DNA of 61,901 bases, from assembly GCA_947258385.1 (NCBI GenBank), contig CAMYII010000017.1, forward strand, positions 1 through 61,901, given 5' to 3'. The notes beneath the pieces are model-generated. The model saw nothing but the letters and a program-made list of their open reading frames with translations, was not told where the DNA came from and made no database searches. This DNA is from Acidiferrobacterales bacterium. GTDB lineage: Bacteria > Pseudomonadota > Gammaproteobacteria > Acidiferrobacterales > SZUA-150. The position numbers and the translations under genes are program-made. Positions within the stretch are counted from its first letter, which is position 1. Each line of letters opens with the position of its first letter. This document shows positions 47,217 to 60,258 of this stretch, in pieces.

Positions 47217-49412
47217 ATGTACAAGAAACAGCCACTAGCCTGTCCGGGAAAAGTGATGGGTACGCGAGTGCCGGCGGGATCCTGTCTGGGGGCACTGTTG
47301 ATTGTACCGCTGATGTTCGCCCAGGGCATGCTCGCGACGACGGCCGCTGCCGAGGGACAGCATGTCATCGAGGACATTGCTTTTACGCGGCTCCCGGGAA
47401 GCCGGGTGCAGTTGTCGGTGAAAATGTCCGGCAAACCCATCAAACCCCACGCCTTTTCGATTTCCGATCCGGCAAGAATCGCGCTCGATTTCCCCAATAC
47501 GACATTGGCGATGAAGGAGAAAACGCTGCGCGTCGGTGAGGGTGCGCTCGTCAGCATCAAGGCGATTCAGGCCGAAACACGCACTCGGATCGTGTTGAAC
47601 CTGGTCAGGCCAGTCGGGTACAAAACCGACTTTGTGGATAACACGCTGGTACTCACCCTGGACAGCCCGGTTTCGGCCATCGGCGGGGCGGTGGATACGA
47701 CAACAACCCGTTTCGCCAGGGAAGGAAGGCCGGGCAAGTTCAGCATTCAAGATATTGACTTTCGAAGAGGAACGCTAGCGGATGCCAAGCTGATTATCAC
47801 GCTCTCGGACCCCAGTGTGGGCATCGATATCAGGGAACGGGCGGGAGACATTATTCTTGATTTTATGGACACCTCGCTGCCGGAACGGCTCGAACGGCGC
47901 CTCGATGTGATCGACTTCGCTACGCCGGTGCAAACGATCGATGTGTTCACCAGGGACCGGAACACGCGCATCGTCGTGTCTGCGCAGGGTAATTATGAGC
48001 ACCTCGCCTATCAGGCAGGCAATGTTTTTACGCTGAATGTCAAACCCATCCCGGAAGAGGAAGTCAAGGAGCGTGAGAAAGACGAATTCGGCTATAGCGG
48101 TGAGAAGCTGTCACTGAACTTTCAAAACATCGAGGTCCGCGCGGCGCTGCAGGTGCTCGCCGATTTCACGGGATTGAATTTCGTCGTCAGCGATACCGTC
48201 ACGGGCAACCTGACATTGCGCCTGAAAGATGTCCCCTGGGACCAGGCATTGGACATTATCCTTGATGCCAAGGGCCTGGCGAAGCGGGAGAAGGGCAATG
48301 TGGTCGTAGTGGCGCCGGCCGATGAGGTGGCAGCCAAAGAGAAGGCGGCGCTGGAGGCGATCAAACAGGTCCATGAGTTGGAACCGTTGATCACGGAGTT
48401 GATTCAGATTAACTATGCCAAGGCGTTGGACATCGCGAATCTGTTGAAGTCGATCAAGTCCTTGACGACATTCGCAGGGGAACATCCGGTGTTCAGTCAG
48501 CCGGTGGCGGTCACCAAAGAAGGCACGGAGTCTAATTCCTTATTGTCGGAGCGCGGTCAGGTGACAGTCGATGAGCGCACCAATTCCGTGTTGATCCAGG
48601 ATACGGCGAACAAAGTCCGGGAGGTGCGCAAGCTGATCGCCAAGCTCGACCAACCGGTGCGGCAGGTCATGATCGAAACGCGCCTGGTGGAGGCAACCGA
48701 CAGCTTCAGCAAATCATTGGGTTCCAAGTTTGGTGTCAAAACCAACCAGAGCAGTGGCAACTACCATGTCGATCAAGGGGCATCGATCGGTGTCGAAGGA
48801 AACCTGGTTACCGACGATGGGTTGAACGTGAACCTGCCCTCCGGGGGCATCGGCGAGGGCAACCCGGCGGGCTCCATTGCCATGACCATCGCCAAGCTGG
48901 GCACAGGCTCGTTGCTGAGTCTCGAGCTCACAGCGCTGGAGCAGGAAGGCAAAGGCAAGATCATCTCCAGTCCGCGTCTGATCACCGCGAACCAGCAAAG
49001 GGCGTCGATTGAGCAGGGTCAGGAGCTTGTATTTACCACCAGCGTATTGGGTGTTGGAACCGTGGTGACGAAAAAAGCCACTTTAAAGATGGATGTGACA
49101 CCGCAGATCACCCCCGATGACCGTGTGATTCTGGATGTGATAATAACTAAGGATAATTTCTCTGATGCGGACCTGGGTTTGCTTAATGTCAAGCAAATCG
49201 AAACCCAGGTATTGCTGGATAACGGAGAAACCGTGGTGATCGGTGGCATCTATGAGCTGGACAAGACCAATACCACCACGAAGGTACCTTTTTTTGGCGA
49301 CCTTCCCCTGCTCGGTTGGTTATTCAAGAGCAAGGAGATCCGTGATAGTAAGACCGAGCTGTTGATTTTTCTGACACCCAGAATCCTGTCGGAACTCACC
49401 ACGCTGCGCTGA
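47217..49412 (+). CDS. pilQ: Type IV pilus secretin PilQ
   Basis: 731 residues. Signal peptide ends near AAAEG (about residue 46). Two AMIN domains bind peptidoglycan (around 50-140 and 170-270), followed by N0/N1 secretin domains (LSLNFQNIEVRAALQVLADF, later INYAKALDIANLLKSI) and the C-terminal secretin pore (VRQVMIETRLVEAT, DVTPQITPDDRVI, LLDNGETVVIGG, VPFFGDLPLLGWLFKSK). Forms the outer-membrane channel for the pilus. Confidence 0.97.
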   Translation: MYKKQPLACPGKVMGTRVPAGSCLGALLIVPLMFAQGMLATTAAAEGQHVIEDIAFTRLPGSRVQLSVKMSGKPIKPHAFSISDPARIALDFPNTTLAMKEKTLRVGEGALVSIKAIQAETRTRIVLNLVRPVGYKTDFVDNTLVLTLDSPVSAIGGAVDTTTTRFAREGRPGKFSIQDIDFRRGTLADAKLIITLSDPSVGIDIRERAGDIILDFMDTSLPERLERRLDVIDFATPVQTIDVFTRDRNTRIVVSAQGNYEHLAYQAGNVFTLNVKPIPEEEVKEREKDEFGYSGEKLSLNFQNIEVRAALQVLADFTGLNFVVSDTVTGNLTLRLKDVPWDQALDIILDAKGLAKREKGNVVVVAPADEVAAKEKAALEAIKQVHELEPLITELIQINYAKALDIANLLKSIKSLTTFAGEHPVFSQPVAVTKEGTESNSLLSERGQVTVDERTNSVLIQDTANKVREVRKLIAKLDQPVRQVMIETRLVEATDSFSKSLGSKFGVKTNQSSGNYHVDQGASIGVEGNLVTDDGLNVNLPSGGIGEGNPAGSIAMTIAKLGTGSLLSLELTALEQEGKGKIISSPRLITANQQRASIEQGQELVFTTSVLGVGTVVTKKATLKMDVTPQITPDDRVILDVIITKDNFSDADLGLLNVKQIETQVLLDNGETVVIGGIYELDKTNTTTKVPFFGDLPLLGWLFKSKEIRDSKTELLIFLTPRILSELTTLR

Positions 49413-49481
49413 ACGATAAAGGTGAACCATCCGACGACCGCCGCTTGATTTCTTTTGCGGTTGCTGGCATACCTGCCTGTG

Positions 49482-50006
49482 ATGAAAATACCGGGTCGCA
49501 TTTTCCTGATCGGGCCGATGGGCGTTGGCAAGTCCACCATCGGACGTCATCTTGCGGAAATACTACAGAAAAATTTTCTCGATGCCGACCAGGAGCTGGA
49601 AAAGCGCACCGGCGCCAACATTTCGCTGATTTTTGAGATCGAAGGCGAAGACGGGTTTCGCAAGCGGGAACGTGACCTCATCGCCGAGTTGTCCGCGAAG
49701 GAGAATCTGGTCTTGGCCACGGGCGGCGGTGCCGTGTTAAACGAAGAAAACCGCAAGCGCCTGCGCGGCCGCGGCTACGTGGTTTATCTGCATGCGGATA
49801 TCGATACCCTGGTGAAGCGCACACATCGGGACCGCAAACGCCCCTTGTTGCAGAATGTGGATAAAAGGCAGAAGCTGGAGGAGCTCATGAAGGAGCGTGA
49901 GCCCTTGTACCGGCAGGAGGCCGACCTCGTCGTCACCACGGACGAGCGTCCCGCCTCAGCGGTCGCCAAGGAAATCGTGGAACAGATCAAAGCCGAGAAG
50001 AGCTGA
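49482..50006 (+). CDS. aroK: Shikimate kinase
   Basis: 174 residues from ATG 49482; the upstream frame adds nothing family-like. P-loop LIGPMGVGKSTIGRHLA, shikimate-binding DADQELEKRTG, EGEDGFRKRE, and LATGGGAVL. Phosphorylates shikimate in the chorismate pathway. Followed 18 bases later by aroB; the pilQ-aroK-aroB order is conserved in this class. Confidence 0.97.
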   Translation: MKIPGRIFLIGPMGVGKSTIGRHLAEILQKNFLDADQELEKRTGANISLIFEIEGEDGFRKRERDLIAELSAKENLVLATGGGAVLNEENRKRLRGRGYVVYLHADIDTLVKRTHRDRKRPLLQNVDKRQKLEELMKEREPLYRQEADLVVTTDERPASAVAKEIVEQIKAEKS

Positions 50007-50024
50007 CCGGCCTGTTGGTGACCC

Positions 50025-51110
50025 ATGAAAACTCTGAACCTCGATTTGGGAGAACGCAGCTACCTGATCCACATCGGGGCGGACCTGCTCGACAAGATTG
50101 AGCTGCTCCAGCCGCATATCCCGGGGGAGCGCGTGGCGATCATCAGCAACGAGACGGTGGCGCCGCTATATCTGGAACGGGTGCAGCGATTGCTGGCGGC
50201 CTATGATCCGCTCGCCGTCGTGCTTCCGGACGGCGAGCAGTACAAAACGCTCGAGTACCTGAACCGCATATTCGACGCCCTGCTCGAAGCCCGCTGCGAC
50301 CGCAGCACGACCCTGGTCGCATTGGGCGGCGGGGTGATCGGTGATATGACCGGTTTTGCCGCCGCCTGTTATTTGCGGGGCGTGCCGTTCATCCAGATAC
50401 CGACCACGCTGCTGGCGCAGGTTGATTCCTCGGTGGGCGGCAAGACGGGCGTCAATCACCCACTCGGAAAGAATATGATCGGTGCGTTTTACCAGCCACG
50501 GTGCGTGATCATCGATACCGATACGCTCAAGACCTTGCCCGACAAGGAACTGTCGGCTGGCCTCGCCGAGGTCATCAAATACGGCCTGATCCGCGATCTC
50601 GCCTTGTTTGAATGGCTGGAGCAGAACCTGGACAGGCTGTTGGCGCGGGAACCCGAGGCCCTGGGCGAGGCGATCTACCGTTCGTGCGAAAACAAGGCTG
50701 ATGTCGTTGCCGCCGACGAACGCGAGGGGGGTATTCGCGCCCTGCTCAATCTTGGTCACACCTTTGGCCACGCCATTGAAGCGGGCATGGGTTATGGCGC
50801 CTGGCTGCACGGCGAGGCGGTGGCGGCCGGCATGGCCATGGCCGCCGACCTGTCGCGCCGCATGGACTGGCTCACGCGCTCGGAATGTGACCGCATTGAG
50901 GATCTGCTGCGCCGTGCCCGTCTACCGATACGGCCCCCGGAGGCGCTACCGGCCGAACGGATGTTGGAGCTCATGGCGGTCGACAAAAAAGTCACCGCAG
51001 GGCGCTTGCGCCTGGTGCTGCTGGAAGGAATCGGCAAAGCGCTGATCACGGCCGAGGCGCCGGAGGCGTTACTCAATGAGACCCTGGAACAATGCAGGGC
51101 GGGAGCATGA
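50025..51110 (+). CDS. aroB: 3-dehydroquinate synthase
   Basis: 361 residues. NAD-dependent, Zn/Co enzyme converting DAHP to 3-dehydroquinate. Motifs: [33 protein letters not shown] (NAD loop), [19 protein letters not shown], and the metal ligands in [14 protein letters not shown] and HGEAVAAGM. It overlaps the next gene by 4 bases (ATGA). Confidence 0.97.
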   Translation: MKTLNLDLGERSYLIHIGADLLDKIELLQPHIPGERVAIISNETVAPLYLERVQRLLAAYDPLAVVLPDGEQYKTLEYLNRIFDALLEARCDRSTTLVALGGGVIGDMTGFAAACYLRGVPFIQIPTTLLAQVDSSVGGKTGVNHPLGKNMIGAFYQPRCVIIDTDTLKTLPDKELSAGLAEVIKYGLIRDLALFEWLEQNLDRLLAREPEALGEAIYRSCENKADVVAADEREGGIRALLNLGHTFGHAIEAGMGYGAWLHGEAVAAGMAMAADLSRRMDWLTRSECDRIEDLLRRARLPIRPPEALPAERMLELMAVDKKVTAGRLRLVLLEGIGKALITAEAPEALLNETLEQCRAGA

Positions 51111-52255
51111 AGTTGGCCTCCTACGCGGCACGCGATGAGACCTCCCGCGGTCGCCACTACCCGGAGCCGGCCCCGGCCTATCGCAGCCAGTATCAGCGCG
51201 ACCGCGACCGCATCATCCACTGCGCCGCGTTTCGGCGTCTGGAATACAAGACCCAGGTCTTCGTCAATCACGAGGGCGATTTGTTTCGTACCCGCCTGAC
51301 CCACTCCATCGAGGTGGCGCAGATCGGCCGCTCTATCGCCAGGGCGATGGGGCTCAATGAAGACCTGGTGGAGGCCATCGCCCTGGCCCATGATCTCGGC
51401 CACACCCCGTTCGGGCACGCGGGCCAGGACGCGCTCAATGCCTGCATGAAAGCCTTCGGCGGTTTCGAGCACAACCTGCAATCCCTGCGCGTCGTCGAGT
51501 TGCTGGAGGAGCGTTATGCCGATTTCCCGGGGTTGAACCTGAGCTACGAGACGCGGGAGGGCATACTGAAGCACTGTTCCCGGAAACATGCCCAGGCGCT
51601 GGGGGAATTGGGGCGCCGTTTTCTGGAACAAAAACAGCCCAGCCTGGAGGCGCAGCTCGCCAATCTTGCCGATGAGATCGCCTACAACAATCACGATGTC
51701 GACGACGGGTTGCGCTACGGCCTGATCGCTGTTGACCAGCTCAACGACATCGCGCTCTTCGCCACGCAGTACAAGGAGGTCACCCGCCTCTACCCCGAGC
51801 TGCCGCCGCGCAGGCAAATCCATGAGATCATTCGCCGCATGATCAATTTCATGGTCGTGGACCTGATCGAGAACAGCGCCGCGTCGATCAAACGGGCGGC
51901 GGTGGAGACAATCGAAGATGTCAGAAATGCCGGCGGCCCGCTGATCGCCTACAGCGATTCGCTCAGAGAAATGACCCTCGCGCTCAAGCGCTTCCTGCGC
52001 CAGCGCCTGTACACCCACTATCGGGTGCGACGCATGAGCCAGAAATCGGCCAAGATCATCTCCGATTTATTCCTCGCGTTTATGGAGGATCAGTATCTGC
52101 TGCCCCCCCAGTATCAAGAGAAGCTGCGTTTGTGCGCCGAATCCGAACCCCCCGACTGCCGGGCGCGTATCGTCGCGGATTACATTGCCGGCATGACCGA
52201 CCGTTACGCGATTCGCGAGCACGAGCGCCTGTTCAACCCCTCGGCGCTGACGTAA
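51107..52255 (+). CDS. dGTP triphosphohydrolase-like HD protein
   Basis: 382 residues from ATG 51107 (ATGA overlap with aroB); a start at 51092 is an alternative. HD-domain signature: [31 protein letters not shown], and [13 protein letters not shown]. The opening [20 protein letters not shown] matches the dGTPase-like subgroup that hydrolyses dNTPs. In several Gammaproteobacteria a SPOR/DamX gene follows aroB; here it is absent and this gene occupies that position. Confidence 0.93.
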   Translation: MKLASYAARDETSRGRHYPEPAPAYRSQYQRDRDRIIHCAAFRRLEYKTQVFVNHEGDLFRTRLTHSIEVAQIGRSIARAMGLNEDLVEAIALAHDLGHTPFGHAGQDALNACMKAFGGFEHNLQSLRVVELLEERYADFPGLNLSYETREGILKHCSRKHAQALGELGRRFLEQKQPSLEAQLANLADEIAYNNHDVDDGLRYGLIAVDQLNDIALFATQYKEVTRLYPELPPRRQIHEIIRRMINFMVVDLIENSAASIKRAAVETIEDVRNAGGPLIAYSDSLREMTLALKRFLRQRLYTHYRVRRMSQKSAKIISDLFLAFMEDQYLLPPQYQEKLRLCAESEPPDCRARIVADYIAGMTDRYAIREHERLFNPSALT

Positions 52256-52314
52256 AAAACCCCTTGCGCCGCCATGGACCGGGCTTATTACCCCCACACC
52301 GGCGGGGCGATCAT

Positions 52315-52343
52315 TTGAACCGCCTGGATGCGGGCTGTATACT
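52315..52343 (+). promoter_or_regulatory. Sigma-70-type promoter for gltBD
   Basis: TTGAAC (52315-52320) and TATACT (52338-52343) with an ideal 17-base spacer, about 85 bases before the gltB start. It gives gltBD its own transcription start apart from the aroKB operon. Confidence 0.65.
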
Positions 52344-52426
52344 GTTTCGCCCTTTGCGCACTGCAAACGGGTGGGGTCTGTACGGCCCCGTGGGGGGTGT
52401 TCTGGTACTGGCTTTAGGTGAATCCC

Positions 52427-55400
52427 GTGAGTAGAGACAGCAAACAGCCGGACGGCGGCCTGTACCGGCCGGCCTTCGAAAAAGACAGTTGTGGCTTTGG
52501 CCTGATCGCGCAGATGGACGGCACGCCCAGCCATTGGCTGGTTGGCACCGCGATTAATTCGCTTGCCTGTCTGACGCACCGCGGGGCCATTGCCGCCGAC
52601 GGCAAGACCGGCGACGGCTGCGGTCTATTGCTGAAAAAACCCGACGCGTTCCTGCGCACCCTTGCGGGCGAGCGCGGCTGGGCGCTTGCCGAGACCTACG
52701 CGGTGGGCATGGTGTTCCTCAGCCAGGACAGCGCCCGGGCCGCGCGCGCGAAAGCGCAACTCCAAGGCGAGCTTGAGCGGCAAGCCTTACAGGTACTCGG
52801 GTGGCGCCCGGTGCCCGTCGACACCGCGGCCTGCGGCGAGGAGGCGCTGAAGACGCTCCCGGTCATTGAGCAGGTGTTTGTCAACGCGCCGCCGGAGATC
52901 GATGAGGCCACGATGGAGCGGCGGTTGTATATCGCGCGGCGACGTACCGAAAAGGCCATCGAGCCGCAGGACGAGGCCTTCTATGTCCCGAGCCTGTCGG
53001 CCCGCGTGATCTCCTACAAGGGCCTGGTCATGCCCCGCAATCTGCCGGTGTTCTACGCCGATTTGAACGATGAGCGTCTGGCATCCTCGCTGTGCGTGTT
53101 TCATCAGCGCTTCTCGACCAATACCTGGCCGCAATGGCGCCTGGCGCAGCCGTTCCGTTTCCTGGCCCACAACGGCGAGATCAACACGGTTCAGGGCAAC
53201 CGCAACTGGTCGGTGGCCCGGGGACACAAGTTTGCCACGCCGCTGATTCCGGACATGGCCGATGTGCGCCCGCTGGTGTCCATGACCGATTCGGATTCCT
53301 TTAGCCTCGACAACATGCTCGAGGCCCTGCTCGCGGGCGGCATGGACATTTTCCGTGCGATGCGGCTGCTGATCCCGCCCGCCTGGCAGAACGTGAAGAC
53401 CATGGACAGCGACCTGCACGCCTTTTACGAATACCAGTCCATGCACATGGAGCCCTGGGACGGGCCCGCCGGCATCGTGCTCACCGACGGGCGCCACGCG
53501 GCCTGCGTCATGGATCGAAACGGCCTGCGTCCGGCCCGCTATGTCGTGACGCGCGACCGGCATATCACCGTGGCATCGGAGATCGGGGTCTACGGCTATG
53601 CGCCCGAGGACGTGGTCGCCAAGGGCCGGCTCATGCCCGGGCAGATGATCGCCGCGGATACCGAGACCGGCGAGTTGCTGCTGCCGCAGGAGATCGACGA
53701 GCGCCTGAAGCGGCGCCAGCCCTATAAACAATGGCTGAAGCAAAATACATTTCGCCTGAAATCGCACCTGGGCGAGGAGGAGGCCTGCAGCGTGGCGGTC
53801 GAGCCGGCGGTGTTGCGGGCCTATCAGAAGATGTTTCAGGTGACGCTCGAGGAGCGCGAACAGGTGATGCGCGTGCTGGCCGAGGCCGGCCTGGAAGCGG
53901 TCGGTTCCATGGGGGATGACACGCCGTTTCCCGTGCTCTCCAGGCGCGAGCGCTCGCTTTACGATTATTTCCGCCAACAGTTTGCGCAGGTCACGAACCC
54001 GCCGATCGATCCGCTGCGCGAACAGATCGTGATGTCGCTGGAGACCTGCTTCGGGCGGGAACAGAATCTATTCGAGGAGACGCCGGAGCACGCCGCGCGT
54101 GTGGTCGTCGACTCCCCGGTGTTGTCGGTGAGCAAGTTCAATCGCCTGCTGGCGCTCGAGGACCCACGGTACGCCCATGAGCGGATCGATCTCAATTACG
54201 CCGAGCAAACCGGCCTGCGCCAGGCGATCAATACCGTGTGCGATCAGGCGGTCGCGGCCGTGCGAGCCGGCAAGACCATACTGGTGCTGAGCGATCGCAA
54301 CATCGCCCAGGGCAAACTGCCGATTCATGCCCTCCTCGCCACCGGGGCCGTGCACCACCGCCTGATCGACGACGGCCTGCGCTGCGACGCCAATATCGTG
54401 GTGGAGACCGGCACCGCCCGGGATCCGCATCACTTCGCCTGCCTGCTCGGCTACGGGGCGACCGCGATCTATCCTTATCTTGCCTACGATTGCCTGTGCG
54501 ATATGCTGCGCACCGGCGAGACCGGCGGTAGGACCCCGGTGGAGCTGGTCGAGAATTACCGCAAGGGCATCAACAAGGGCCTGTACAAGATCACCTCCAA
54601 GATGGGTATTTCCGCCATCGCCAGTTATCGCGGGGCGCAGCTCTACGAGGCCGTTGGCCTGCACGACGAGGTGGTCGAGCTGTGCTTCAAGGGCACGACC
54701 TGCCGCATCCAGGGCAGCCATTTTGACGACCTGGAGGGCGATCAGCGCCGCTTGGCCCGCGAGGCCTGGAACGTGCGCAGGCCCGTCGCCGCGGGCGGCT
54801 TATTAAAGTATATCCATGACGGCGAGTACCACGCCTACAACCCGGATGTCATTACCACCTTTCACGCGGCGGTGCAGACGGGCGACTACGAGAAGTACCG
54901 CGAATACGCCGCGCTGGTCAACGAGCGGCCGGTGACCGTGTTGCGCGACCTGCTCGCCCCGCGCGAGGACGTTACACCGATCCCGATCGAGGAGGTCGAG
55001 CCCATCGAGGCCATACTGCCGCGCTTCGATACCGCTGCCATGTCGCTCGGCGCGCTCTCGCCCGAGGCCCACGAGGCCCTGGCGACCGCCATGAATACCC
55101 TCGGCGGGCGCTCCAATTCCGGCGAGGGCGGCGAGGACCCGGTGCGCTACGGCACCGTCAAGCGCTCGAAAATCAAGCAAGTGGCCTCGGGCCGCTTCGG
55201 CGTCACCCCGCACTACCTGGTCAGCGCCGAGGTGCTGCAGATCAAGATCGCCCAGGGCGCCAAGCCCGGGGAGGGGGGGCAGCTGCCCGGGCACAAGGTC
55301 AACGACATGATCGCCAGGCTGCGTTATTCCAAGCCGGGTGTGGCCCTGATCTCGCCGCCGCCGCACCACGATATCTATTCCATCGAGGACCTCGCGCAGC

Positions 55401-56896
55401 TGATCTTTGATCTCAAACAGGTCAACCCGCAGGCGCTGGTGTCGGTCAAGCTGGTGGCCGAGCCGGGGGTGGGCACCATCGCCGCCGGCGTGGCCAAGGG
55501 GTATGCCGATCTGATTACCATTTCCGGCTACGACGGGGGCACCGGGGCCAGCCCCCTGACCTCAGTCAAGTATGCCGGCACGCCCTGGGAGCTGGGGCTG
55601 ACCGAGACCCACCAGGTGCTGCGCGCCAACAATCTGCGCGAGAAGGTGCGGCTGCAGACCGACGGTGGGCTCAAGACCGGCCTGGATGTGATCAAGGCGG
55701 CGATCCTGGGGGCCGAGAGCTTCGGTTTCGGGACCGCGCCGATGGTGGCGCTGGGCTGCAAGTATTTGCGCATCTGTCATCTCAACAACTGCGCCACCGG
55801 GGTGGCGACCCAGGACAACGTGCTGCGGAAGCACTTCATGGGCGAAGCAGAGATGGTGATGAATTATTTCCGCTTCGTGGCCCAGGAGTCGCGCGAGTGG
55901 CTGGCGCGGCTGGGGGTGAAGACCCTGGCAGAGGTCATCGGCCGCACCGACCTGCTCAGGATTCTGCCGGGGGAGACGGCCAAGCAGCAACGCCTGGACC
56001 TGCGCCCGGTGCTCTCCGACGGCGGGGTCCCGCGCGACAAGCCGCAGTATTGCCAATTGCCCTCCAACGCCCCCTTCGACAAGGGCGAGCTCGCCGAGCA
56101 GATGGTCACGGACGCCCTGCCGGCGATCGAGGCCAAGCGCGGCGGCGAGTTCCGCTACGCCGTGCGCAATGTCAACCGCTCGATCGGCGCGCGGCTCTCC
56201 GGTGAGATCGCCAGGCGCTATGGCAATCTGGGCATGGTCGATGCGCCTGTCACGGTGCGGCTCACGGGCACCGCGGGCCAGAGCTTCGGCGTGTGGAATG
56301 CCGGCGGACTGCACCTGTATCTGGAAGGCGACGCCAACGACTATGTCGGCAAGGGCATGGCCGGCGGCAAGATCGTCATCCGTCCGCCGGAGGCGAGCCG
56401 TTTTAAGAGCCATGAGACCACCATCATCGGCAACACCTGTCTGTATGGGGCGACCGGTGGCAAGCTGTTTGCCTCCGGGCTTGCCGGCGAGCGCTTTGGC
56501 GTTCGCAACTCCGGTGCCTATGCCGTGGTCGAAGGTGTCGGCGATCATGGCTGTGAGTATATGACAGGCGGTGTCGTGACAGTACTCGGATCGACGGGCA
56601 TCAACTTCGGTGCCGGCATGACCGGTGGTTTTGCCTTCGTGCTTGACCTCGAGAACACCTTTGCGGATCGCGTCAACGAGGAACTGGTCGATTTCCACCG
56701 GATTACAGCGGAAAGCATGGAGGCGCATCGCGGCTATATGCTGGCCATGATCGAGGAATTCGTCGCCGAGACGCAGAGCGCATGGGGATGTTATATCGTC
56801 GAGAATTTCGACGACGTGATCGGAAAATTCTGGTTGATCAAGCCCAAGGCCGCCGATCTGGAAACCTTGCTGGATTCGCTGCGCGCGGCCGCATAA
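52427..56896 (+). CDS. gltB: Glutamate synthase (NADPH) large subunit
   Basis: About 1489 residues. GTG 52427 has AGG 8 bases upstream; GTG 52418 is an alternative. Short propeptide, then the catalytic N-terminal Cys in [14 protein letters not shown] of the class II glutaminase domain. The central domain and the FMN-binding synthase barrel follow ([49 protein letters not shown]), then the 3Fe-4S ligands in [19 protein letters not shown], and the C-terminal beta-helix ([22 protein letters not shown]). With GltD it makes glutamate from 2-oxoglutarate and glutamine. Confidence 0.98.
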   Translation: MSRDSKQPDGGLYRPAFEKDSCGFGLIAQMDGTPSHWLVGTAINSLACLTHRGAIAADGKTGDGCGLLLKKPDAFLRTLAGERGWALAETYAVGMVFLSQDSARAARAKAQLQGELERQALQVLGWRPVPVDTAACGEEALKTLPVIEQVFVNAPPEIDEATMERRLYIARRRTEKAIEPQDEAFYVPSLSARVISYKGLVMPRNLPVFYADLNDERLASSLCVFHQRFSTNTWPQWRLAQPFRFLAHNGEINTVQGNRNWSVARGHKFATPLIPDMADVRPLVSMTDSDSFSLDNMLEALLAGGMDIFRAMRLLIPPAWQNVKTMDSDLHAFYEYQSMHMEPWDGPAGIVLTDGRHAACVMDRNGLRPARYVVTRDRHITVASEIGVYGYAPEDVVAKGRLMPGQMIAADTETGELLLPQEIDERLKRRQPYKQWLKQNTFRLKSHLGEEEACSVAVEPAVLRAYQKMFQVTLEEREQVMRVLAEAGLEAVGSMGDDTPFPVLSRRERSLYDYFRQQFAQVTNPPIDPLREQIVMSLETCFGREQNLFEETPEHAARVVVDSPVLSVSKFNRLLALEDPRYAHERIDLNYAEQTGLRQAINTVCDQAVAAVRAGKTILVLSDRNIAQGKLPIHALLATGAVHHRLIDDGLRCDANIVVETGTARDPHHFACLLGYGATAIYPYLAYDCLCDMLRTGETGGRTPVELVENYRKGINKGLYKITSKMGISAIASYRGAQLYEAVGLHDEVVELCFKGTTCRIQGSHFDDLEGDQRRLAREAWNVRRPVAAGGLLKYIHDGEYHAYNPDVITTFHAAVQTGDYEKYREYAALVNERPVTVLRDLLAPREDVTPIPIEEVEPIEAILPRFDTAAMSLGALSPEAHEALATAMNTLGGRSNSGEGGEDPVRYGTVKRSKIKQVASGRFGVTPHYLVSAEVLQIKIAQGAKPGEGGQLPGHKVNDMIARLRYSKPGVALISPPPHHDIYSIEDLAQLIFDLKQVNPQALVSVKLVAEPGVGTIAAGVAKGYADLITISGYDGGTGASPLTSVKYAGTPWELGLTETHQVLRANNLREKVRLQTDGGLKTGLDVIKAAILGAESFGFGTAPMVALGCKYLRICHLNNCATGVATQDNVLRKHFMGEAEMVMNYFRFVAQESREWLARLGVKTLAEVIGRTDLLRILPGETAKQQRLDLRPVLSDGGVPRDKPQYCQLPSNAPFDKGELAEQMVTDALPAIEAKRGGEFRYAVRNVNRSIGARLSGEIARRYGNLGMVDAPVTVRLTGTAGQSFGVWNAGGLHLYLEGDANDYVGKGMAGGKIVIRPPEASRFKSHETTIIGNTCLYGATGGKLFASGLAGERFGVRNSGAYAVVEGVGDHGCEYMTGGVVTVLGSTGINFGAGMTGGFAFVLDLENTFADRVNEELVDFHRITAESMEAHRGYMLAMIEEFVAETQSAWGCYIVENFDDVIGKFWLIKPKAADLETLLDSLRAAA

Positions 56897-56934
56897 ACAC
56901 AGCAGCATTGAAACGCGTTTAGAACGGGATTTGA

Positions 56935-58356
<1,422 letters not shown>

Positions 58357-58470
58357 GGACCGGTGTCAGCGCCGCAGGGCACGCGGACGTGGAGACGTAA
58401 AACAGGTCGGGTCGATCTTACTCGCCATTCCCTTGCGGCCCATTCCATCACCCCAAAATTGATTCCAAAC

Positions 58471-59535
58471 ATGCAGGCATTGAAAAACGACCGATTGCTA
58501 CGGGCGCTTTTGCGCCAAAAAGTGGACCTGACGCCGATCTGGATCATGCGCCAGGCGGGCCGTTATCTGCCGGAGTATCGCGCGACTCGGGAGAGAGCGG
58601 GCGATTTCATGACCCTGTGCAAGACGCCGGAGCTTGCCTGCGAGGTCACGTTGCAGCCACTTGAGCGCTTTCCGCTCGATGCCGCGATTCTGTTTTCCGA
58701 CATCCTGACCATTCCCGATGCCATGGGCTTGGGGTTGCATTTCGCGCAAGGCGAAGGCCCGCAATTTCGCAAGCCGGTGCGCAGCGCCGCGGACGTGCAG
58801 GCGCTGGGGGTGCCCGACCCGGAACAGGATTTGCGGTATGTGATGGATGCGGTGCGTCTCATCCGCCGGGAGCTCAACGGTCAGGTGCCGCTGATCGGAT
58901 TCGCCGGTAGCCCCTGGACCCTGGCGACTTATATGGTCGAAGGTAGCAGCAGCAAGGACTTTGGTTGCGTCAAATGCATGATGTTTGATCAGCCGGCGCT
59001 GATGCGGCAGCTGCTCGATGTGTTGGCCCGCTCGGTGACGGCCTATCTCAATGCCCAGATCGCGGCCGGGGTGCAGGCCGTCATGATCTTTGATACCTGG
59101 GGTGGCGTGTTATCGCCGCGGGACTACCAGGAATTCTCCCTGCGCTACATGGAGCAGATACTCGGCGGACTGACGCGCGAGAGCGAGGGCCGCCAGGTCC
59201 CGGTCATTTTATTCACCAAAAACGGCGGGCAGTGGCTGGAACTGATAGCGCAAAGCGGTTGCGATGCCTTGGGTGTTGACTGGACAACCAACATCGGTGA
59301 GGCCCGTGCCCGGGTCGGTGACCAGGTTGCCTTGCAGGGCAATATGGATCCCTCGGTGCTTTACGCGTCCCCGGCGCGCATCCGGCAGGAGGTCACAGCG
59401 ATACTGAAAGACTACGGGCGTTCGACCGGACTAGTGTTCAATCTCGGCCATGGCATACATCAGCGCATAGACCCGGACCACGTCGCGGTGCTGGTCGACG
59501 CCGTACATGAGCTAAGCGCTCCCTATCACCGCTAA
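58471..59535 (+). CDS. hemE: Uroporphyrinogen decarboxylase
   Basis: 354 residues, matching the family length. Cofactor-free decarboxylation of uroporphyrinogen III to coproporphyrinogen III. Opens [20 protein letters not shown] with [16 protein letters not shown] (Arg substrate binding), [12 protein letters not shown] (catalytic Asp), [25 protein letters not shown] and [15 protein letters not shown]. Start 58471 chosen because the preceding 36 residues are not family-like; no strong ribosome-binding site is visible. The gltBD-hemE order is conserved. Confidence 0.97.
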   Translation: MQALKNDRLLRALLRQKVDLTPIWIMRQAGRYLPEYRATRERAGDFMTLCKTPELACEVTLQPLERFPLDAAILFSDILTIPDAMGLGLHFAQGEGPQFRKPVRSAADVQALGVPDPEQDLRYVMDAVRLIRRELNGQVPLIGFAGSPWTLATYMVEGSSSKDFGCVKCMMFDQPALMRQLLDVLARSVTAYLNAQIAAGVQAVMIFDTWGGVLSPRDYQEFSLRYMEQILGGLTRESEGRQVPVILFTKNGGQWLELIAQSGCDALGVDWTTNIGEARARVGDQVALQGNMDPSVLYASPARIRQEVTAILKDYGRSTGLVFNLGHGIHQRIDPDHVAVLVDAVHELSAPYHR

Positions 59536-59622
59536 TCGCAGGTGTTCTAATCGGGCACCCTTGCCCCGGATTCAGGAAGCGCCGCCGCCGTTCCGGGTTC
59601 CGACCGCAGCCCATACGGATCT

Positions 59623-60045
59623 ATGCACCAGGCATTGTGCCCGTTTGAAAAGACGATTCTAAGCACCAAGTTCTCGTGTGAGAATGCCGAACGCGCTCAA
59701 TTCGGGGAGCGCGTCGCGGTGCTGTGCCGCTCCCACCTGGCGCAGGCCAACTGCACCACGGTGCTTGGGTTGATGCAGGAAAAGGCCCGGTTTGTGTTCA
59801 GGAGAAAGGACACCCAAGGACCCCTGCCCTTCGGTCAGAAGATGAAAGTGATGCAGGGCGGTCTCATGGGACTTCGGGGTACGGTTAAGGCCGACACCCG
59901 GGCGGATGCGGCGACCCGAAATGTTCATGCACTGATTGTGCAGGCAAAGCAAACCTATGGCACATTACATGATCTGCCTTATGAGAAAATCGTCAAATCG
60001 ATTGCTTCCTATCAGACGACTCGCAGGCGCTCAAAACGGCACTAG
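59623..60045 (+). CDS. Uncharacterised Cys-containing protein
   Basis: 140 residues, not recognised. Four cysteines in the N-terminal third (C6, C19, C35, C44) with spacing 12-15-8 suggest a metal or cluster site or disulfides. Contains CPFEKTILSTKFSCENAERA and RVAVLCRSHLAQANCTTVLG; later GGLMGLRGTVKADTRADAAT and a basic end (TTRRRSKRH). No signal peptide or membrane helix, so cytoplasmic. The start lacks a clear ribosome-binding site. The sequence has good coding balance and I take it as real. It follows hemE by 87 bases on the same strand; possible co-expression with heme synthesis is inference. Confidence 0.75.
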   Translation: MHQALCPFEKTILSTKFSCENAERAQFGERVAVLCRSHLAQANCTTVLGLMQEKARFVFRRKDTQGPLPFGQKMKVMQGGLMGLRGTVKADTRADAATRNVHALIVQAKQTYGTLHDLPYEKIVKSIASYQTTRRRSKRH

Positions 60046-60258
60046 CTCAATGGTGAAAGGCCAGCAGGCCAATGTCGCGGGAAGAAATCCCACGTGTGCG
60101 GATAGATCATGATCATCCCCATGTTTTGCCAGACCGGCGGCTTTGCAGTTGGGGTTCGCGTTGTGGTATAGGTGTGCGCCAAAGTGCAAATTGGTTTGCA
60201 CCCCAAGCGATATGATGGTCAACTCGCTTTAACCTGAAAGAATAATGTGGAGCCGTTT

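Noticed and set aside
55562-56908. 448-codon open frame on the minus strand
   Set aside because: Antisense to the C-terminal part of gltB, which is clearly coding.
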